DNA from: an uncultured Acetatifactor sp. | Lineage (GTDB): Bacteria; Bacillota; Clostridia; Lachnospirales; Lachnospiraceae | DNA length: 31,785 nt | Assembly (NCBI GenBank): GCA_910586515.1 | Contig: CAJUGL010000039.1 | Coordinates: forward strand, 1-31,785 | Reading direction: 5' to 3' | Shown: one piece after another, positions 1-9,508 of the stretch | How positions within the stretch are numbered: the stretch's first letter is position 1 | How the letters are laid out: each line of letters begins with the position of its first letter | The notes under the pieces: generated by a model | What the model was told of the DNA's origin: nothing | The model's database searches: none | The model's input: the letters and a program-made list of their open reading frames with translations, nothing else | Position numbers and translations under genes: made by a program

Positions 1-1715
1 AGCCCTCCGTAGCGGAGATCCAGCCGGGACCAGCCAAAGGGAGAACAGGTCTGCATCCACTGCTGCCTGTGGGCAATCCGCAGTTCTTTCACCCGTTCAA
101 GCAATTCTCCCATCTGTTCCGCATCTGTTCCAAGGGCAGCCCGGTCCCTGTCTTTATAGTGCTGATGCAGCCGTTCCCCCAGAGCGGCCTTCAGCTGCAG
201 TGTCCTGGCCAGAAGCAGGGGAACCTGTAAAAACCACCCCTCCTCCCCTGCCTTTTCCAGGTCCGCCTCCAACAGCTGCGCAGTTTTCTCATAATGCGCA
301 TCCAGCCCAAGCCCCTGCAGATCCGCGTCATACAGTCCCTCCAGAGGATCCTGCCAGAGCAGATATTTAGAGGGATTGGGCGGCCAGCGGTTCTCCGGAT
401 TGCTGCAGGGAATTGCATCCAGAAACGCCGCGTCCGCAAACCACCCTGCGCATAATCCGGTACACGCGGCAAAGCGGGCGTCCAGAACCTCACGGCCAAC
501 CGAGTCCTCACGGTAAGCGCTCTCCGCATAATACTGCATTCCCAGAAGTCCCAGCCAGTCACAGCACTCCGCTCCGTCGTCATGCCACAGACAGCCGTAA
601 GCCATGGGAATCTGATATTTTTTTACCGCCTTCAGCGCCGGCTCCGCAGTCCGGAAGGTAAACGGGTAGTTGACGCAGAAAGACGAGACAGAAAGCAGCG
701 GCCCCGCATAGATGGCCCTTCCCGTATCCCGATGCCTTTTCATCATTCCGTCCAACAGACCAGGGTCCCGGGAATAATAATCCCAGTAAATCAGACTTGC
801 ATCCTCCGGTATCCTGGCGCATATCTCCGGGTCCGGCGCCTCCCCCGGGTCCAGATAAACATGCCTTGGGGAGCTGTAGGAAAACAGCATGTCACTGTAA
901 AGGGCGATTTCCAGTCCGTTCTCCCGGGCCAGGACATGGACACGCTGCAGATGCTCCAGGAAAATATCCAGGGGCCTGCGGACTCCGTTTTTCTGCCGGT
1001 ACCGCCCTTCCCCCAGGCCATGGGTTTCATCCATGCCCACAATGACCATCCGGCTCCTTAAGCACTGGATTATTGTCTGCAGCATCTTCCCGATCAGCTC
1101 ATAGGTTTTCTCCTCTCCGACCAACAGGCAGGAGGGACTGTCCTGCAGGGAACCATATTCCGGAAACCGAAGCACTTTTTCCAGATGTCCCAGAACCTGT
1201 ATGGACGCCACTATGCTGATGCCGTACTGATGCGCATAGTCGTCCAACTGCCGCAGCTGCTCCCGGGTATAGCCTCCCCGCATATAGCCGAAACGCGGCT
1301 CTCCCTCCAGCTCATACACATCCTCCATGTACAGAATCAGGCAATTCAGCCCCATCAGCGCCATGCGGTCCAGAACATCTCTCAGAAATCCGGGATTGGG
1401 CACACTGTTCCGGGAGGCGTCAATCATAACCCCTATCCTGGGGATATGCATTTTTTCTGTATAGTTCATCTGGGTCTTTCCCCCATTCTCCCGCAGTATT
1501 CCCAATGCCCGGAACAAATGAATCTTCTCCCGAAAGCCGATCCGGCAGATGTCCCCCTCCAGGGTAATCTGCAGCGCCTCTTCTCCCCCGGCCGGCAGCC
1601 CGAAAAACTCCACAAGGATTCCATCCGCCCACCCTCCCTGAAAATAAAAAGCAGGAAGCCTGTGTATGGCGCTTAAAATCCTTTCATCCTCTATTCCTCT
1701 GATTTCCCTGAACAT
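1..1715 (-). CDS. GH20-family beta-N-acetylhexosaminidase, C-terminus cut by window edge
   Basis: I translated this frame directly: it is open for about 571 codons from an ATG at 1715 to the left edge. The start has a strong GGGAGGGGAGGA-type ribosome binding site and overlaps the end of the sulfatase gene by 25 bases, so the two are translationally coupled. There is a TIM-barrel-like region from about residue 92 (IGVMIDASRN). The GMDETHGLGEG segment places the Asp-Glu pair D229-E230, where GH20 enzymes keep the residues for substrate-assisted hydrolysis of terminal GlcNAc or GalNAc. YMEDVYE near residue 130 and the conserved Trp/Tyr-rich segments also fit. No signal peptide is visible, so it probably acts in the cytosol on imported oligosaccharides. 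GH20 membership is a strong inference from the motifs; the exact substrate is not known. Confidence 0.82.
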   Translation of the reverse strand, partial: MFREIRGIEDERILSAIHRLPAFYFQGGWADGILVEFFGLPAGGEEALQITLEGDICRIGFREKIHLFRALGILRENGGKTQMNYTEKMHIPRIGVMIDASRNSVPNPGFLRDVLDRMALMGLNCLILYMEDVYELEGEPRFGYMRGGYTREQLRQLDDYAHQYGISIVASIQVLGHLEKVLRFPEYGSLQDSPSCLLVGEEKTYELIGKMLQTIIQCLRSRMVIVGMDETHGLGEGRYRQKNGVRRPLDIFLEHLQRVHVLARENGLEIALYSDMLFSYSSPRHVYLDPGEAPDPEICARIPEDASLIYWDYYSRDPGLLDGMMKRHRDTGRAIYAGPLLSVSSFCVNYPFTFRTAEPALKAVKKYQIPMAYGCLWHDDGAECCDWLGLLGMQYYAESAYREDSVGREVLDARFAACTGLCAGWFADAAFLDAIPCSNPENRWPPNPSKYLLWQDPLEGLYDADLQGLGLDAHYEKTAQLLEADLEKAGEEGWFLQVPLLLARTLQLKAALGERLHQHYKDRDRAALGTDAEQMGELLERVKELRIAHRQQWMQTCSPFGWSRLDLRYGG

Positions 1716-3157
1716 TCTGTCCTCCCCTCCCGCACACATCGAAGTACCGCCTGGGGCGTTCTTCCCACAATCAGCTGTTTTCCGTCACTGTAGCCCTCTT
1801 CCCGTCCTTCCAGTTCCCGAATCAGCAGAGAGCGGAGGTAAGAAATCCTGTCCTGATCCTTTTCGTTGGAAATTCTGTCATGCGATTCCTCCGGGTCTAT
1901 ATCAAGCCGGAAATACTGCTCTCTTCCGGTTTGGGAGAACCAGATATATTTATCGGACTTGGTGACGATAAAATGATTGGAATCTCTGCCATGTGTATGC
2001 TCCCCATGCAGATATTCCCGCGCGCAGCCGTTTCCGATCATGCTGAATCCATCTACAGATGCTGATGGCGCTCCTGCGATCTCCAGCAAAGTTGGCATAA
2101 CATCCCTCAGCTCAACCAGGGAATCACGAACCTCTTGATTCCCTCCGATCAAATACCTGGGGCCATGCAGTATCATTGGTATATGTATACTTCCCTGATA
2201 TGGATAGCTCTTCCGGACCAGATTGTGATCGCTCAGCAGTTCCCCATGATCGGAAGTGAAAAGGATCACATTTTCTTCCTCTGCGCAGCTTAACTGCAGC
2301 GCCTGCAGAAATCTGCCAATCTGATGATCCACATGTGTAATACAGGCATAATAGCCAACCTGCTGCTGTCTGATCAGCTCCGGATCTTCCGGACCCGTAT
2401 AGGAATTATGCACTCTGCCGTCCATCCCCAAATCGTTTCTGTCCCAGTCCCCCTCCAGGGGCAGCTGCAGATCCCGATCCTTATACAGGTCAAAATAGCA
2501 GGCCGGGGCATCATAGGGCGCATGGGGCCGCACAAATGACAGCATCAGGAAAAAGGGCATGCGCCTGTCCCTCCTGCGCAGAAAATCGATTCCTCTGGCT
2601 GCCGTCCAATTGGTGGGATGCAGCGATTCCTCATAGGGCCAGGGACGCGCCATCCAGGAATTACAGTCCATTCCGCTGTCAGTGACATCACAGGCAGGCC
2701 CTCTCTGCTCCTGCAGCCAATAATAGTAATCATCCGCAATGCGCTGATCCTCCCCATAACGGGTTTCCGGCCTGCGGTAATAATGCAGATGTCCGTCGTG
2801 CAGCTCAATATGATGAAAACCCATCATGCTCCGCAGCGGATGCACATGCATTTTTCCAATACATTGGGTATAATAGCCTGCCTTTGCCAGCTCTCCGGCC
2901 ATGGTAACAGGATAATTCCAATCCACTCCGTCAGCATATCCGACTCTGCCATGATGCTCCTGGGACAATCCGGTATAGAGCGAAGCCCTTGCGGGAATGC
3001 AGCTGGGACAGGCCGAATAGGCATTTGGATAATAGATCCCCTGGGCAGCCAGGGTATCCAGATACGGCGTTTTTACATCCGGATGTCCTGCATATCCCAT
3101 ACAGTCCCCTCTCATTTCATCGGTCATAATCATAATGATATTAGGTTTTTTCGGCAT
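1691..3157 (-). CDS. S1-family sulfatase, Cys type
   Basis: This 488-residue protein has the type I sulfatase layout. N-terminal NIIMIMTDEMRGD supplies metal-ligand Asp residues. CIPAR at C53-R57 is the C-x-P-x-R signature whose Cys is oxidised to formylglycine. GKMHVH (K102, H104) and RPHAPYD follow, then TSDHGE (D303, H304), the second metal site. The Cys form needs a maturase (anSME or FGE), and none is in the window. There is no signal peptide, so the enzyme is predicted to be cytosolic, which is less common than for secreted mucin sulfatases. The start has AAGGAG five bases upstream. It lies 43 bases after the AraC gene and overlaps the GH20 gene, so it belongs to the glycan operon. Removing sulfate from GlcNAc or GalNAc before GH20 acts is an attractive but unproven role. 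Confidence 0.9.
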   Translation of the reverse strand: MPKKPNIIMIMTDEMRGDCMGYAGHPDVKTPYLDTLAAQGIYYPNAYSACPSCIPARASLYTGLSQEHHGRVGYADGVDWNYPVTMAGELAKAGYYTQCIGKMHVHPLRSMMGFHHIELHDGHLHYYRRPETRYGEDQRIADDYYYWLQEQRGPACDVTDSGMDCNSWMARPWPYEESLHPTNWTAARGIDFLRRRDRRMPFFLMLSFVRPHAPYDAPACYFDLYKDRDLQLPLEGDWDRNDLGMDGRVHNSYTGPEDPELIRQQQVGYYACITHVDHQIGRFLQALQLSCAEEENVILFTSDHGELLSDHNLVRKSYPYQGSIHIPMILHGPRYLIGGNQEVRDSLVELRDVMPTLLEIAGAPSASVDGFSMIGNGCAREYLHGEHTHGRDSNHFIVTKSDKYIWFSQTGREQYFRLDIDPEESHDRISNEKDQDRISYLRSLLIRELEGREEGYSDGKQLIVGRTPQAVLRCVREGRTECSGKSEE

Positions 3158-3200
3158 AATCTCTCCTTTTTCGTCTGTTTTTTCCTATATACAGCCGGAA

Positions 3201-5396
3201 TCAGTTATTGTCGTCGGATACCATAGTTTTTTCCTCTTCCTTCAGGGAACGAAATTCATTGGGAGTCATCCCTGTCTGTGTCTTGAATTTCCGTATAAAG
3301 TTAGACGGCTGCGCGTATCCCAGTCGTTCCGCAATATCCTTCACGGTCAGATCGGAATTTCGGAGAAGCTCCTTTGTATAAAGAAGCCTCTTCTCCCTGA
3401 TATAATCCGAAATATTCTTTCCTGTCTGCCCCTTAAAGCGATGGCTTAAATTCGATACTGACAGCTTGAAGGCCTGGGCGACATAACTGACATTCATATC
3501 CTCCGTCCTGAAATTGTCATCAATATACTGAAGAACCCGCGTAATCGTTTCGTCCGCCTCCTCCCGCCTGCTTTGCAGCCCACAGGCCAGTTCCAGGGCC
3601 GTGTGTCTCACCTTGTCCGCCATTTCTGCCAGAGCGGCCACATCCATATCACAGCTTAAGCCGGAATAAAGCGCCTTCAATTCGGGTGCATTGGGACAGA
3701 GCCCCTGAATTCCCATAAGACAGAAATTGATGATATCACAATAAACGGACCCTACGGTAAAAGAAGGGAGCGCTTCATTGTGCAGAGTATCCGTCAATGT
3801 CTGATACATCAGGGAAAACTTATCCGTATCCGGCTGTACAAGCGATCGGTAAAGCGCCTGGAGCTCCATATTCGGATAGAAAAATTCTGCCGCGTCCTCC
3901 TCTTTATAGACAAAAACCTCCGTACTGTCCGGAATCCCCTGCTGCAGCTGCATCGCCTGCCGGAAAGAAACCTGCAGTCCCCTGACATCCCTGCAAAGCT
4001 TTCCCGCAACAATCCTGCAGGGATATCCGCTCATGTCCGCCAGGGCTTCCGCAGTCTGCTCCAAAAGCGGAACAAGACGAATCTCCGGGGCCGTGCAGGC
4101 CATCAGAAACAGCCAGCAGTTCCCTGCAAGATATTCCATTCCGCTGACAGAGACGTGAGAACCGAATATTCGGTCAAACTGCCCTGTGACGGCTTCTTTC
4201 TGATGCGAACCTGCCATGTGTACAAGCACGGCACAATACCCTTCGGCCTCTTCCGGAAGCCCTGCATTGCGCAGATTTTCCCTCAGATGCCCTTCATCTT
4301 TCCCCCTCTCGTAAATCAGTCCGAAAATCGCATGCTGTATGCGGACCGATTCCTGGAGGCTGTTCACCCGTCCTCCCATACATTCAAGCGCATAGTCCGT
4401 GGCATTGATCCTGCTCAGCCCCTTGGGAATATCATAAACCCACCGGCTTGCCGTCTCGGAAAGCTTCCTTACCGGCGCGTAATTCAACATGGCCATAAAG
4501 AACACAAGCCCTCCGCCCAATACCAACAGCACCAGGAAAATCAGAAGAAACAACCGCTGCATATCCCGTATGGGCTGGAGAAGTCTCTCCTCCGGAAACA
4601 AAAGCCCCACATACAGCCCGGTCTCCAGGGAACGCTTGCTGAAAAGAACTTTGCCGTCTCCCAGGTTGACAGACATGCCCGCAGAATCTACCACCGTTTC
4701 GCAAAAGGATTTCTCAGCCGGAAAGCTTGCATACAGCATATGCCCATCCTGGTCCAGGATAACAAACTCCGCATCTGAAGTAAGACGCCGAAAACTTTGC
4801 TCGGGAATGGTAAAATTCACATAATCCGTGCGGGAATGAGGGACCGGAATCACAAATTCACAGTAATTGCCCTCCTCCCCCGCGGATGTCCTGATCTGTC
4901 CCGGCGCAAACCACTTCTCTCCCGTCAGCTTCTCCGTCATCTCCTTTAAATCCGAAAATTCCTCCTCAGAACCGATGTACCGTTTATAATACCGCAGATT
5001 ATAGGTTCCATGATTCGTAAAGATCGTATCCGGAAAGGAAACGCTGTAAAACCCCACAGAAGAAAAAAATTTCTGCGGGGATACGATACTGACAAACGTA
5101 TTGATAATGCCGGAGTAGCTAGGCGCATCTTCCCTGATGTTATCATACTGGCAGGTCTGCAGATTTGCAAGCTGCCCGGCAATCGTGCGCATCCATTGTA
5201 CATGGGTGACAATTTCCGTATCCAGATTATCAATCTCGGTATGGTAATGCTCCAAAACCTCATTTTGATAACGGGAAAAGAAATACTGGTTGCAAATCAA
5301 AAACAGGATACCGGAAGGAAGCAGGAGCACCAACAGAAAACTCCATACATATCGAAGAAGCGTTTTGTCAAACATTGTGTTTTCTTTCTGCACCAT
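3201..5396 (-). CDS. Membrane-anchored AraC-family transcriptional regulator
   Basis: The 731-residue protein has TM1 at about residues 14-35, an extracytoplasmic region to about 280, TM2 at 281-303 and a cytosolic part ending in an AraC HTH domain at about 620-716. The recognition region includes SVSNLSHRFKGQTGKNISDYI and DIAERLGYAQPSNFIRKFKTQTGMTPNEFR. No receiver domain or kinase is visible, so it looks like a one-component sensor regulator, as often seen beside LplABC-type sugar importers in Firmicutes. GGAGG lies only four bases before the ATG at 5396. A second Met at 5375 is possible but has no comparable site. It sits 36 bases after the binding-protein gene, inside the operon. Likely role: sense an extracellular glycan ligand and activate this locus. 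The ligand is unknown. Confidence 0.88.
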   Translation of the reverse strand: MVQKENTMFDKTLLRYVWSFLLVLLLPSGILFLICNQYFFSRYQNEVLEHYHTEIDNLDTEIVTHVQWMRTIAGQLANLQTCQYDNIREDAPSYSGIINTFVSIVSPQKFFSSVGFYSVSFPDTIFTNHGTYNLRYYKRYIGSEEEFSDLKEMTEKLTGEKWFAPGQIRTSAGEEGNYCEFVIPVPHSRTDYVNFTIPEQSFRRLTSDAEFVILDQDGHMLYASFPAEKSFCETVVDSAGMSVNLGDGKVLFSKRSLETGLYVGLLFPEERLLQPIRDMQRLFLLIFLVLLVLGGGLVFFMAMLNYAPVRKLSETASRWVYDIPKGLSRINATDYALECMGGRVNSLQESVRIQHAIFGLIYERGKDEGHLRENLRNAGLPEEAEGYCAVLVHMAGSHQKEAVTGQFDRIFGSHVSVSGMEYLAGNCWLFLMACTAPEIRLVPLLEQTAEALADMSGYPCRIVAGKLCRDVRGLQVSFRQAMQLQQGIPDSTEVFVYKEEDAAEFFYPNMELQALYRSLVQPDTDKFSLMYQTLTDTLHNEALPSFTVGSVYCDIINFCLMGIQGLCPNAPELKALYSGLSCDMDVAALAEMADKVRHTALELACGLQSRREEADETITRVLQYIDDNFRTEDMNVSYVAQAFKLSVSNLSHRFKGQTGKNISDYIREKRLLYTKELLRNSDLTVKDIAERLGYAQPSNFIRKFKTQTGMTPNEFRSLKEEEKTMVSDDNN

Positions 5397-5432
5397 AAAT
5401 CCTCCAGTATCCTACAGCCTTTTATCTATTTA

Positions 5433-7130
5433 TCAGAACTTACCGTCCAAATAATTCTGCTTCCATTCAATCCAGTCGCTGTATCTGTATTTTTCCAGAT
5501 CCGTCAGATGCTGCTCCCAGGAAGCGTCCGTCACGCCATTCATAATCGCGTCGGCAGTGAAATTTGAAATATAATTCAGAAGGTCTGTCTCATAAGAAGC
5601 CAGCTCCAGAGTGGCTTCTTCCGTAGCAATCCTGCTTGGCATCAGTCCTTCCTCCAGAATCCAGTCCTCCACTGCGGTCACATAACAGTCTCGGGCGTAG
5701 TTCTGAGGCGACGTCTCCTCGTCCAGCACAGGCGTTTCATCCGGATACAGCAGTACGGGACAGCTCTGCATAAGCCCGTAAGTATAGCATGCATTCTGGA
5801 AATTAAAGTCAGCCCCCTGATTCTGGAGTTCATAAACCTTTCCGTCCCGCATTTCCCACATAACGCCTTCTTCGCCGATGCGCGCAGTCTGCTTCATTTC
5901 CGTGCTGCTCCCCATGTAATCATACCAGCGCACCAGCGCCTCGGGATATTCACAGGCAGAGGTTATGACGAAACCATTGATATTACCCATGAACCGGTTC
6001 ACTGTGCCGTAGACGGTCTCCTTCCCCTCCAGCCCGGGAGCCGTCATGGGCAGCAGCTGCACATACTGACTGGCAAGCTCCTCGTCGTCAATGATGGTAT
6101 CCGGCGTCCACGCATAGAAAGAACCGTAAAGCCCCTGCTTGGCCTTTGCCATGAACTGCTGGTCAGTCTGAGAAAATCCTTCGATGTCAAACAGTCCCTC
6201 CGACGCCAATTTATTATAATATTCCAGGAATTGACGGTACTCATCCGTATTTGCGGTGGGAATCACTTTTCCGTCTTCAATCCGGAAGTTGTCATTGAAC
6301 CCAAAGGCCCCCATAAACTGGAGCAGACGCGCCTGGAAATTATTCTGGCAGTAACCCAGGGGAATTTCATCATTGGGATCCCCGTTCCCGTTTGCATCCA
6401 TCTCCTTAAACGCCTTAAGCACCTCATAGAACTCATCGAGAGTCCTGGGTATCTCCATGTTCACGTTTTCCAGCCATTTTTTATTGATGAACTGAACGCC
6501 GATGGTCCAGCTGGTGTGCTGCGTGTATACGCTGGACATAAAACTGTAGATGTTGCCGTTGGGATAGGTCAGCGTAGAAATGGCCTCGCCATTTGTCTTA
6601 TTGTAAGTCTCCATGATATGCGGAGCATAGGTCTCCATCAGATCGTTCAGCGGCACAAAGGAATCGTAATCTCTCATGATATCCGTGTCGCCCACTCCGC
6701 CCATAAAAGCATCCGGCATATCCGTTGTCAGGAGAATGCTCATCTGCTCGGCAAAACCGTCTCCTGACGGTACATCTATCCATTCGATATGGATATTGGT
6801 GGCTTCCTCCATAAGCTTCATAATAGGCTTCTCATTTGTGTCCGTTCCGGAATCCAGGGCATTCTGTCCACGGGCAATCCGGATCGTGATCTTATCCTTG
6901 ACGATGGGCAGACCTGTGGCATAGGTATTGCCGTCAGGCAGCAGTTCTCTCTCTTCTGTCTCCCCTTCCTCCGCAGAAGCAGACGTTTCCTGAGACTGTG
7001 ATTCACTGTCAGCCACGCTCTCCCCCGTTGCCGAAGATGACGTACTCCCCTCTTCCTTGCCGCAGCCGCTTACCATGCTGCAAACCATTGCCGACGCCAA
7101 CAGCAATGCAATGATCTTCTTTCTCTTCAT
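5433..7130 (-). CDS. Lipoprotein sugar-binding protein of an LplA-type ABC importer
   Basis: This 565-residue protein begins with a lipoprotein signal (KRKK, a hydrophobic run, then VSGC with lipidated C23). A Ser/Glu-rich acidic linker follows before the mature domain (about residue 75 onward). Length and sequence style (KDKITIRIARGQN, then MEEATNIHIEWIDVPSG) match the large extracellular solute-binding proteins paired with LplB/LplC permeases (family 1 type). AAGGAGG lies seven bases before the ATG. It is separated from the upstream permease gene by 73 bases containing a perfect-stem hairpin. It should capture oligosaccharides at the membrane outer face. Nothing in the sequence fixes the sugar; the neighbouring GH20, GH129-like and sulfatase genes suggest amino-sugar-containing glycans. 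Confidence 0.9.
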   Translation of the reverse strand: MKRKKIIALLLASAMVCSMVSGCGKEEGSTSSSATGESVADSESQSQETSASAEEGETEERELLPDGNTYATGLPIVKDKITIRIARGQNALDSGTDTNEKPIMKLMEEATNIHIEWIDVPSGDGFAEQMSILLTTDMPDAFMGGVGDTDIMRDYDSFVPLNDLMETYAPHIMETYNKTNGEAISTLTYPNGNIYSFMSSVYTQHTSWTIGVQFINKKWLENVNMEIPRTLDEFYEVLKAFKEMDANGNGDPNDEIPLGYCQNNFQARLLQFMGAFGFNDNFRIEDGKVIPTANTDEYRQFLEYYNKLASEGLFDIEGFSQTDQQFMAKAKQGLYGSFYAWTPDTIIDDEELASQYVQLLPMTAPGLEGKETVYGTVNRFMGNINGFVITSACEYPEALVRWYDYMGSSTEMKQTARIGEEGVMWEMRDGKVYELQNQGADFNFQNACYTYGLMQSCPVLLYPDETPVLDEETSPQNYARDCYVTAVEDWILEEGLMPSRIATEEATLELASYETDLLNYISNFTADAIMNGVTDASWEQHLTDLEKYRYSDWIEWKQNYLDGKF

Positions 7131-7158
7131 CCTATTTCCTCCTTAAATTTATATTACC

Positions 7159-7182
7159 CCGCTTACTGTGACAGCTAAGCGG
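7159..7182 (-). other. Intercistronic hairpin between permease and binding-protein genes
   Basis: The 7-bp inverted repeat CCGCTTA/TAAGCGG encloses a further short CTGT/ACAG pairing. It lies between the LplC stop and the binding-protein ribosome binding site. It is followed by TAATATAAATTT rather than a clean T run, so RNA stabilisation or processing seems more likely than full termination. The function is inferred. Confidence 0.5.
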
Positions 7183-7203
7183 CAACATACGTTTTTCCTG
7201 TTG

Positions 7204-8100
7204 TCAGCCTTTCACAGAGCCGATCATTACTCCTTTTACAAAATACTTCTGCAGGAACGGATACACGCAGATAATGGGAACTGTGGATACCACGATTATT
7301 CCGTATTTAATGACTTCCACCATCCGGTTCAGCTGCGCTGCCGCCTGAGGATCAACCTCCATCAGATCGGAAGTGCTCTGGGCCATCAGCAGGACTTCCC
7401 GCAGATAAAGCTGAAGCGGCTGCTTGGCCCGGTCTGTCACATAAATCAACGCGCTAAAATAGGAATTCCAGTGCGCCACCGCAATATAGAGACCGATCAC
7501 TGCCAGAATCGCCTTGGACAAAGGCAGGGCAACCTTGAAAAAGTACTGCCCGTTTCCGCATCCGTCGATAAAAGCCGCATCCTGAAGTTCCTGAGGCAGT
7601 GTGCTCACAAAAAACGAACGGATCAGAATAATGTTATAAATGCTGATGCTGCCCATGATAATCAGCAGAGTACGCGTGTTTGTCAGGTGTATTCCCTTGA
7701 CTACAAGGTAAGTCGGAATCAGACCGCCGCCGAAATACATGGTGAAAACCAAAAGCCCCATAATAACACTTTTTCCTAACAGCTTTTTCTGGGAGAGGGC
7801 ATATCCGGCCATAACGCTTGCCGCCAATCCCAGTAAAGTCCCGCAGGTTACATAAATGAGTGTATTCGCATAGCTGATCCATATACGCGCCGTCTTAAAA
7901 ATCTGAGAATACCCCAGCATAGTAAACCCCTTTGGAAAAAAAAGGAATTCTCCCGAATTGACATAAGTCGGATCGCTGAAGGAAGCAATTACCACAAAAT
8001 AGATCGGATACAGGACAATGACAAGAAAAGCTGCCAGCAAACCCCGTGTAAGCACATAAAATATTTTGTCTCCCGTCCCCATTTTCATCTTTTTCTTCAT
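7204..8100 (-). CDS. Sugar ABC permease, LplC/YtcP type
   Basis: The 298-residue membrane protein has about six hydrophobic segments, beginning at residues 18-42. The EAA-type coupling loop at about 173-195 reads QDAAFIDGCGNGQYFFKVALP. The C-terminus YPFLQKYFVKGVMIGSVKG is characteristic of the LplC/YtcP branch of carbohydrate permeases. GGAGG lies five bases before the ATG, and the gene starts 10 bases after the LplB-type gene ends. It forms the translocation channel with that partner. No ATP-binding subunit is encoded nearby; importers of this class commonly use a shared MsmX-like ATPase from elsewhere in the genome. Confidence 0.92.
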   Translation of the reverse strand: MKKKMKMGTGDKIFYVLTRGLLAAFLVIVLYPIYFVVIASFSDPTYVNSGEFLFFPKGFTMLGYSQIFKTARIWISYANTLIYVTCGTLLGLAASVMAGYALSQKKLLGKSVIMGLLVFTMYFGGGLIPTYLVVKGIHLTNTRTLLIIMGSISIYNIILIRSFFVSTLPQELQDAAFIDGCGNGQYFFKVALPLSKAILAVIGLYIAVAHWNSYFSALIYVTDRAKQPLQLYLREVLLMAQSTSDLMEVDPQAAAQLNRMVEVIKYGIIVVSTVPIICVYPFLQKYFVKGVMIGSVKG

Positions 8101-8110
8101 AGGTTCCTCC

Positions 8111-9058
8111 TCACCACAGACTTGTGCCGGAAAGCTTTCCAGAAATCTTGTTTACCGCAACCAGAATGACAAAATTAATTCCATTGTTAAACAATCCTAT
8201 GGCGGATGAATAGCTGTAATTTTTCTGCAGAAGTCCAACCTTATATGTATAAGTAGATATAACCTCGGAGACCCCCAGATTCAGATCGTTCTGCATCAGA
8301 TAAACCTTATCAAAACCAACGCTCATAATGCTGCCGCAATTGAGGATGAGCAGGATAGCCATTGTAGGCATGATAGCCGGAAGGTCAATATGGCGGATCC
8401 GCTGCAGCTTGTTTGCCCCGTCGATCATGGCCGACTCATGCAGCTCCGGACTGACGCCCGTAAGCGCCGCCAGATAGATAATGGATCCCCATCCCGCGTT
8501 CTGCCATACGCCTGACCAGACATACATATGTCTGAACCATTTTGCGCTTCCCATAAAGTAGACAGAATCTCCGCCCAGCGCCTTGATCAATGTATTGACA
8601 AATCCTGACTGGGGTGAAAAAAAGGATGACATCATGCCCACCAACACCACAATGGAAATAAAGTGCGGCATATAGGAAACCGTCTGAGCAAATTTTTTCA
8701 TCTTAGTGCTGCGGATATCATTCAGGACCAGAGCCAGCACCACGGGAATCGGAAAACCTGCCGCCAGGGAATAGAGACTCAGCCCAAGCGTATTTTTCAC
8801 ATAGTCCCAAAACCGCGGACTTTGGAAAAACTGTTCAAAGTATTTCCCCCCTGCCCACGGGCTTCCCCAGATTCCTTTGGAAGGGACAAAATCCTTAAAG
8901 GCAACCTGTATGCCGTACATAGGCGCATAAGAAAAAATACCCACATAAATCAGTGTCGGAAGCAGAAACAAATATAATACCCAATTGTCTTTCACTGATT
9001 TCCGGATCTTCGACAGCGTCAGGCTGTCAGTTCTGGCTCCGGACTCCTTCTTTTTCAT
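8111..9058 (-). CDS. Sugar ABC permease, LplB/YteP type
   Basis: I place the start at the ATG at 9058 (MKKKESGART), giving 315 residues, because AAGGAG lies eight bases upstream. The same frame stays open for 102 codons further, but that extension has no ribosome binding site and does not resemble permease sequence. About six TM segments begin near residue 27 (VLYLFLLPTLIYVG). The EAA loop at about 207-228 reads HESAMIDGANKLQRIRHIDLP. It pairs with the downstream LplC-type permease and is the first gene of the six-gene run. The long upstream gap implies its own promoter, but I found no convincing -35/-10 pair there. Confidence 0.92.
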   Translation of the reverse strand: MKKKESGARTDSLTLSKIRKSVKDNWVLYLFLLPTLIYVGIFSYAPMYGIQVAFKDFVPSKGIWGSPWAGGKYFEQFFQSPRFWDYVKNTLGLSLYSLAAGFPIPVVLALVLNDIRSTKMKKFAQTVSYMPHFISIVVLVGMMSSFFSPQSGFVNTLIKALGGDSVYFMGSAKWFRHMYVWSGVWQNAGWGSIIYLAALTGVSPELHESAMIDGANKLQRIRHIDLPAIMPTMAILLILNCGSIMSVGFDKVYLMQNDLNLGVSEVISTYTYKVGLLQKNYSYSSAIGLFNNGINFVILVAVNKISGKLSGTSLW

Positions 9059-9405
9059 ACAGCACTCTCCTTTCTGACGAAAAACTTTCCGAGACAGGAA
9101 CTTTCCAAACAAAAACTGCTCAATATAGAAACCGTATCCCGAATGTCTTTGTTTTACAAATACATTAACATTTTGACCGGTTATTTGTATATAATCACTT
9201 ATTGAATAGGAATTCATTATTTGAAAAACAGCGTTTTTTCGGGAAACAGGAAAGTTATCAGAAGTAATTATGTCATTTTCTATGATGACGCAACCGATTT
9301 TGAAAATGCTTTTGTGAAAAGACAAACAGTCTGAACACACACGCTGAGGAAACGCTCTGCCCAAGACATGGGCCTAGAACTGTCATATAATCAGGGAGGA
9401 ATGCA
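9059..9405. other. Non-coding upstream region of the sugar-importer operon
   Basis: About 350 AT-rich bases carry no gene I can support. It should hold the promoter and regulator site for the LplB-type operon. TATATT near 9122 and several TTG-containing boxes occur, but none is spaced at 16-18 bases. GGAAAGTT occurs twice close to the start codon (about 9080-9105), a possible but unproven regulatory direct repeat. Confidence 0.4.
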
Positions 9406-9455
9406 TCAAAAAACAGTACAGCCCTTTTCGGAAAATTTATTTTCCAAAAAGGGCT
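9406..9455 (-). terminator. Intrinsic terminator after the GH129-like gene
   Basis: A long hairpin at 9420-9455 pairs AGCCCTTTT with AAAAGGGCT and continues through GGAAAA/TTTTCC with one mismatch. On the minus strand a short spacer and a run of six T residues follow (9417-9406 region). It lies about 50 bases past the GH129-like stop codon and separates that gene from the importer operon. Confidence 0.75.
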
Positions 9456-9508
9456 GGCAGACTTTACTTGTCGTTCCCGCAATTTACTTGCTTTCAGTCA
9501 TTCGGACT

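Noticed and set aside
191..1632. Several short minus frames suggesting a broken gene at the left end
   Set aside because: Direct translation shows one uninterrupted GH20 frame from 1715 to the edge; the short frames are shifted readings of it.
3780..4778. 332-codon plus-strand open frame
   Set aside because: Antisense to the AraC regulator; Arg/His/Pro-rich with no domain.
9059..9364. 102-codon N-terminal extension of the LplB-type permease
   Set aside because: AAGGAG is eight bases before the ATG at 9058, and the extension does not look like permease sequence and lies in AT-rich promoter DNA.
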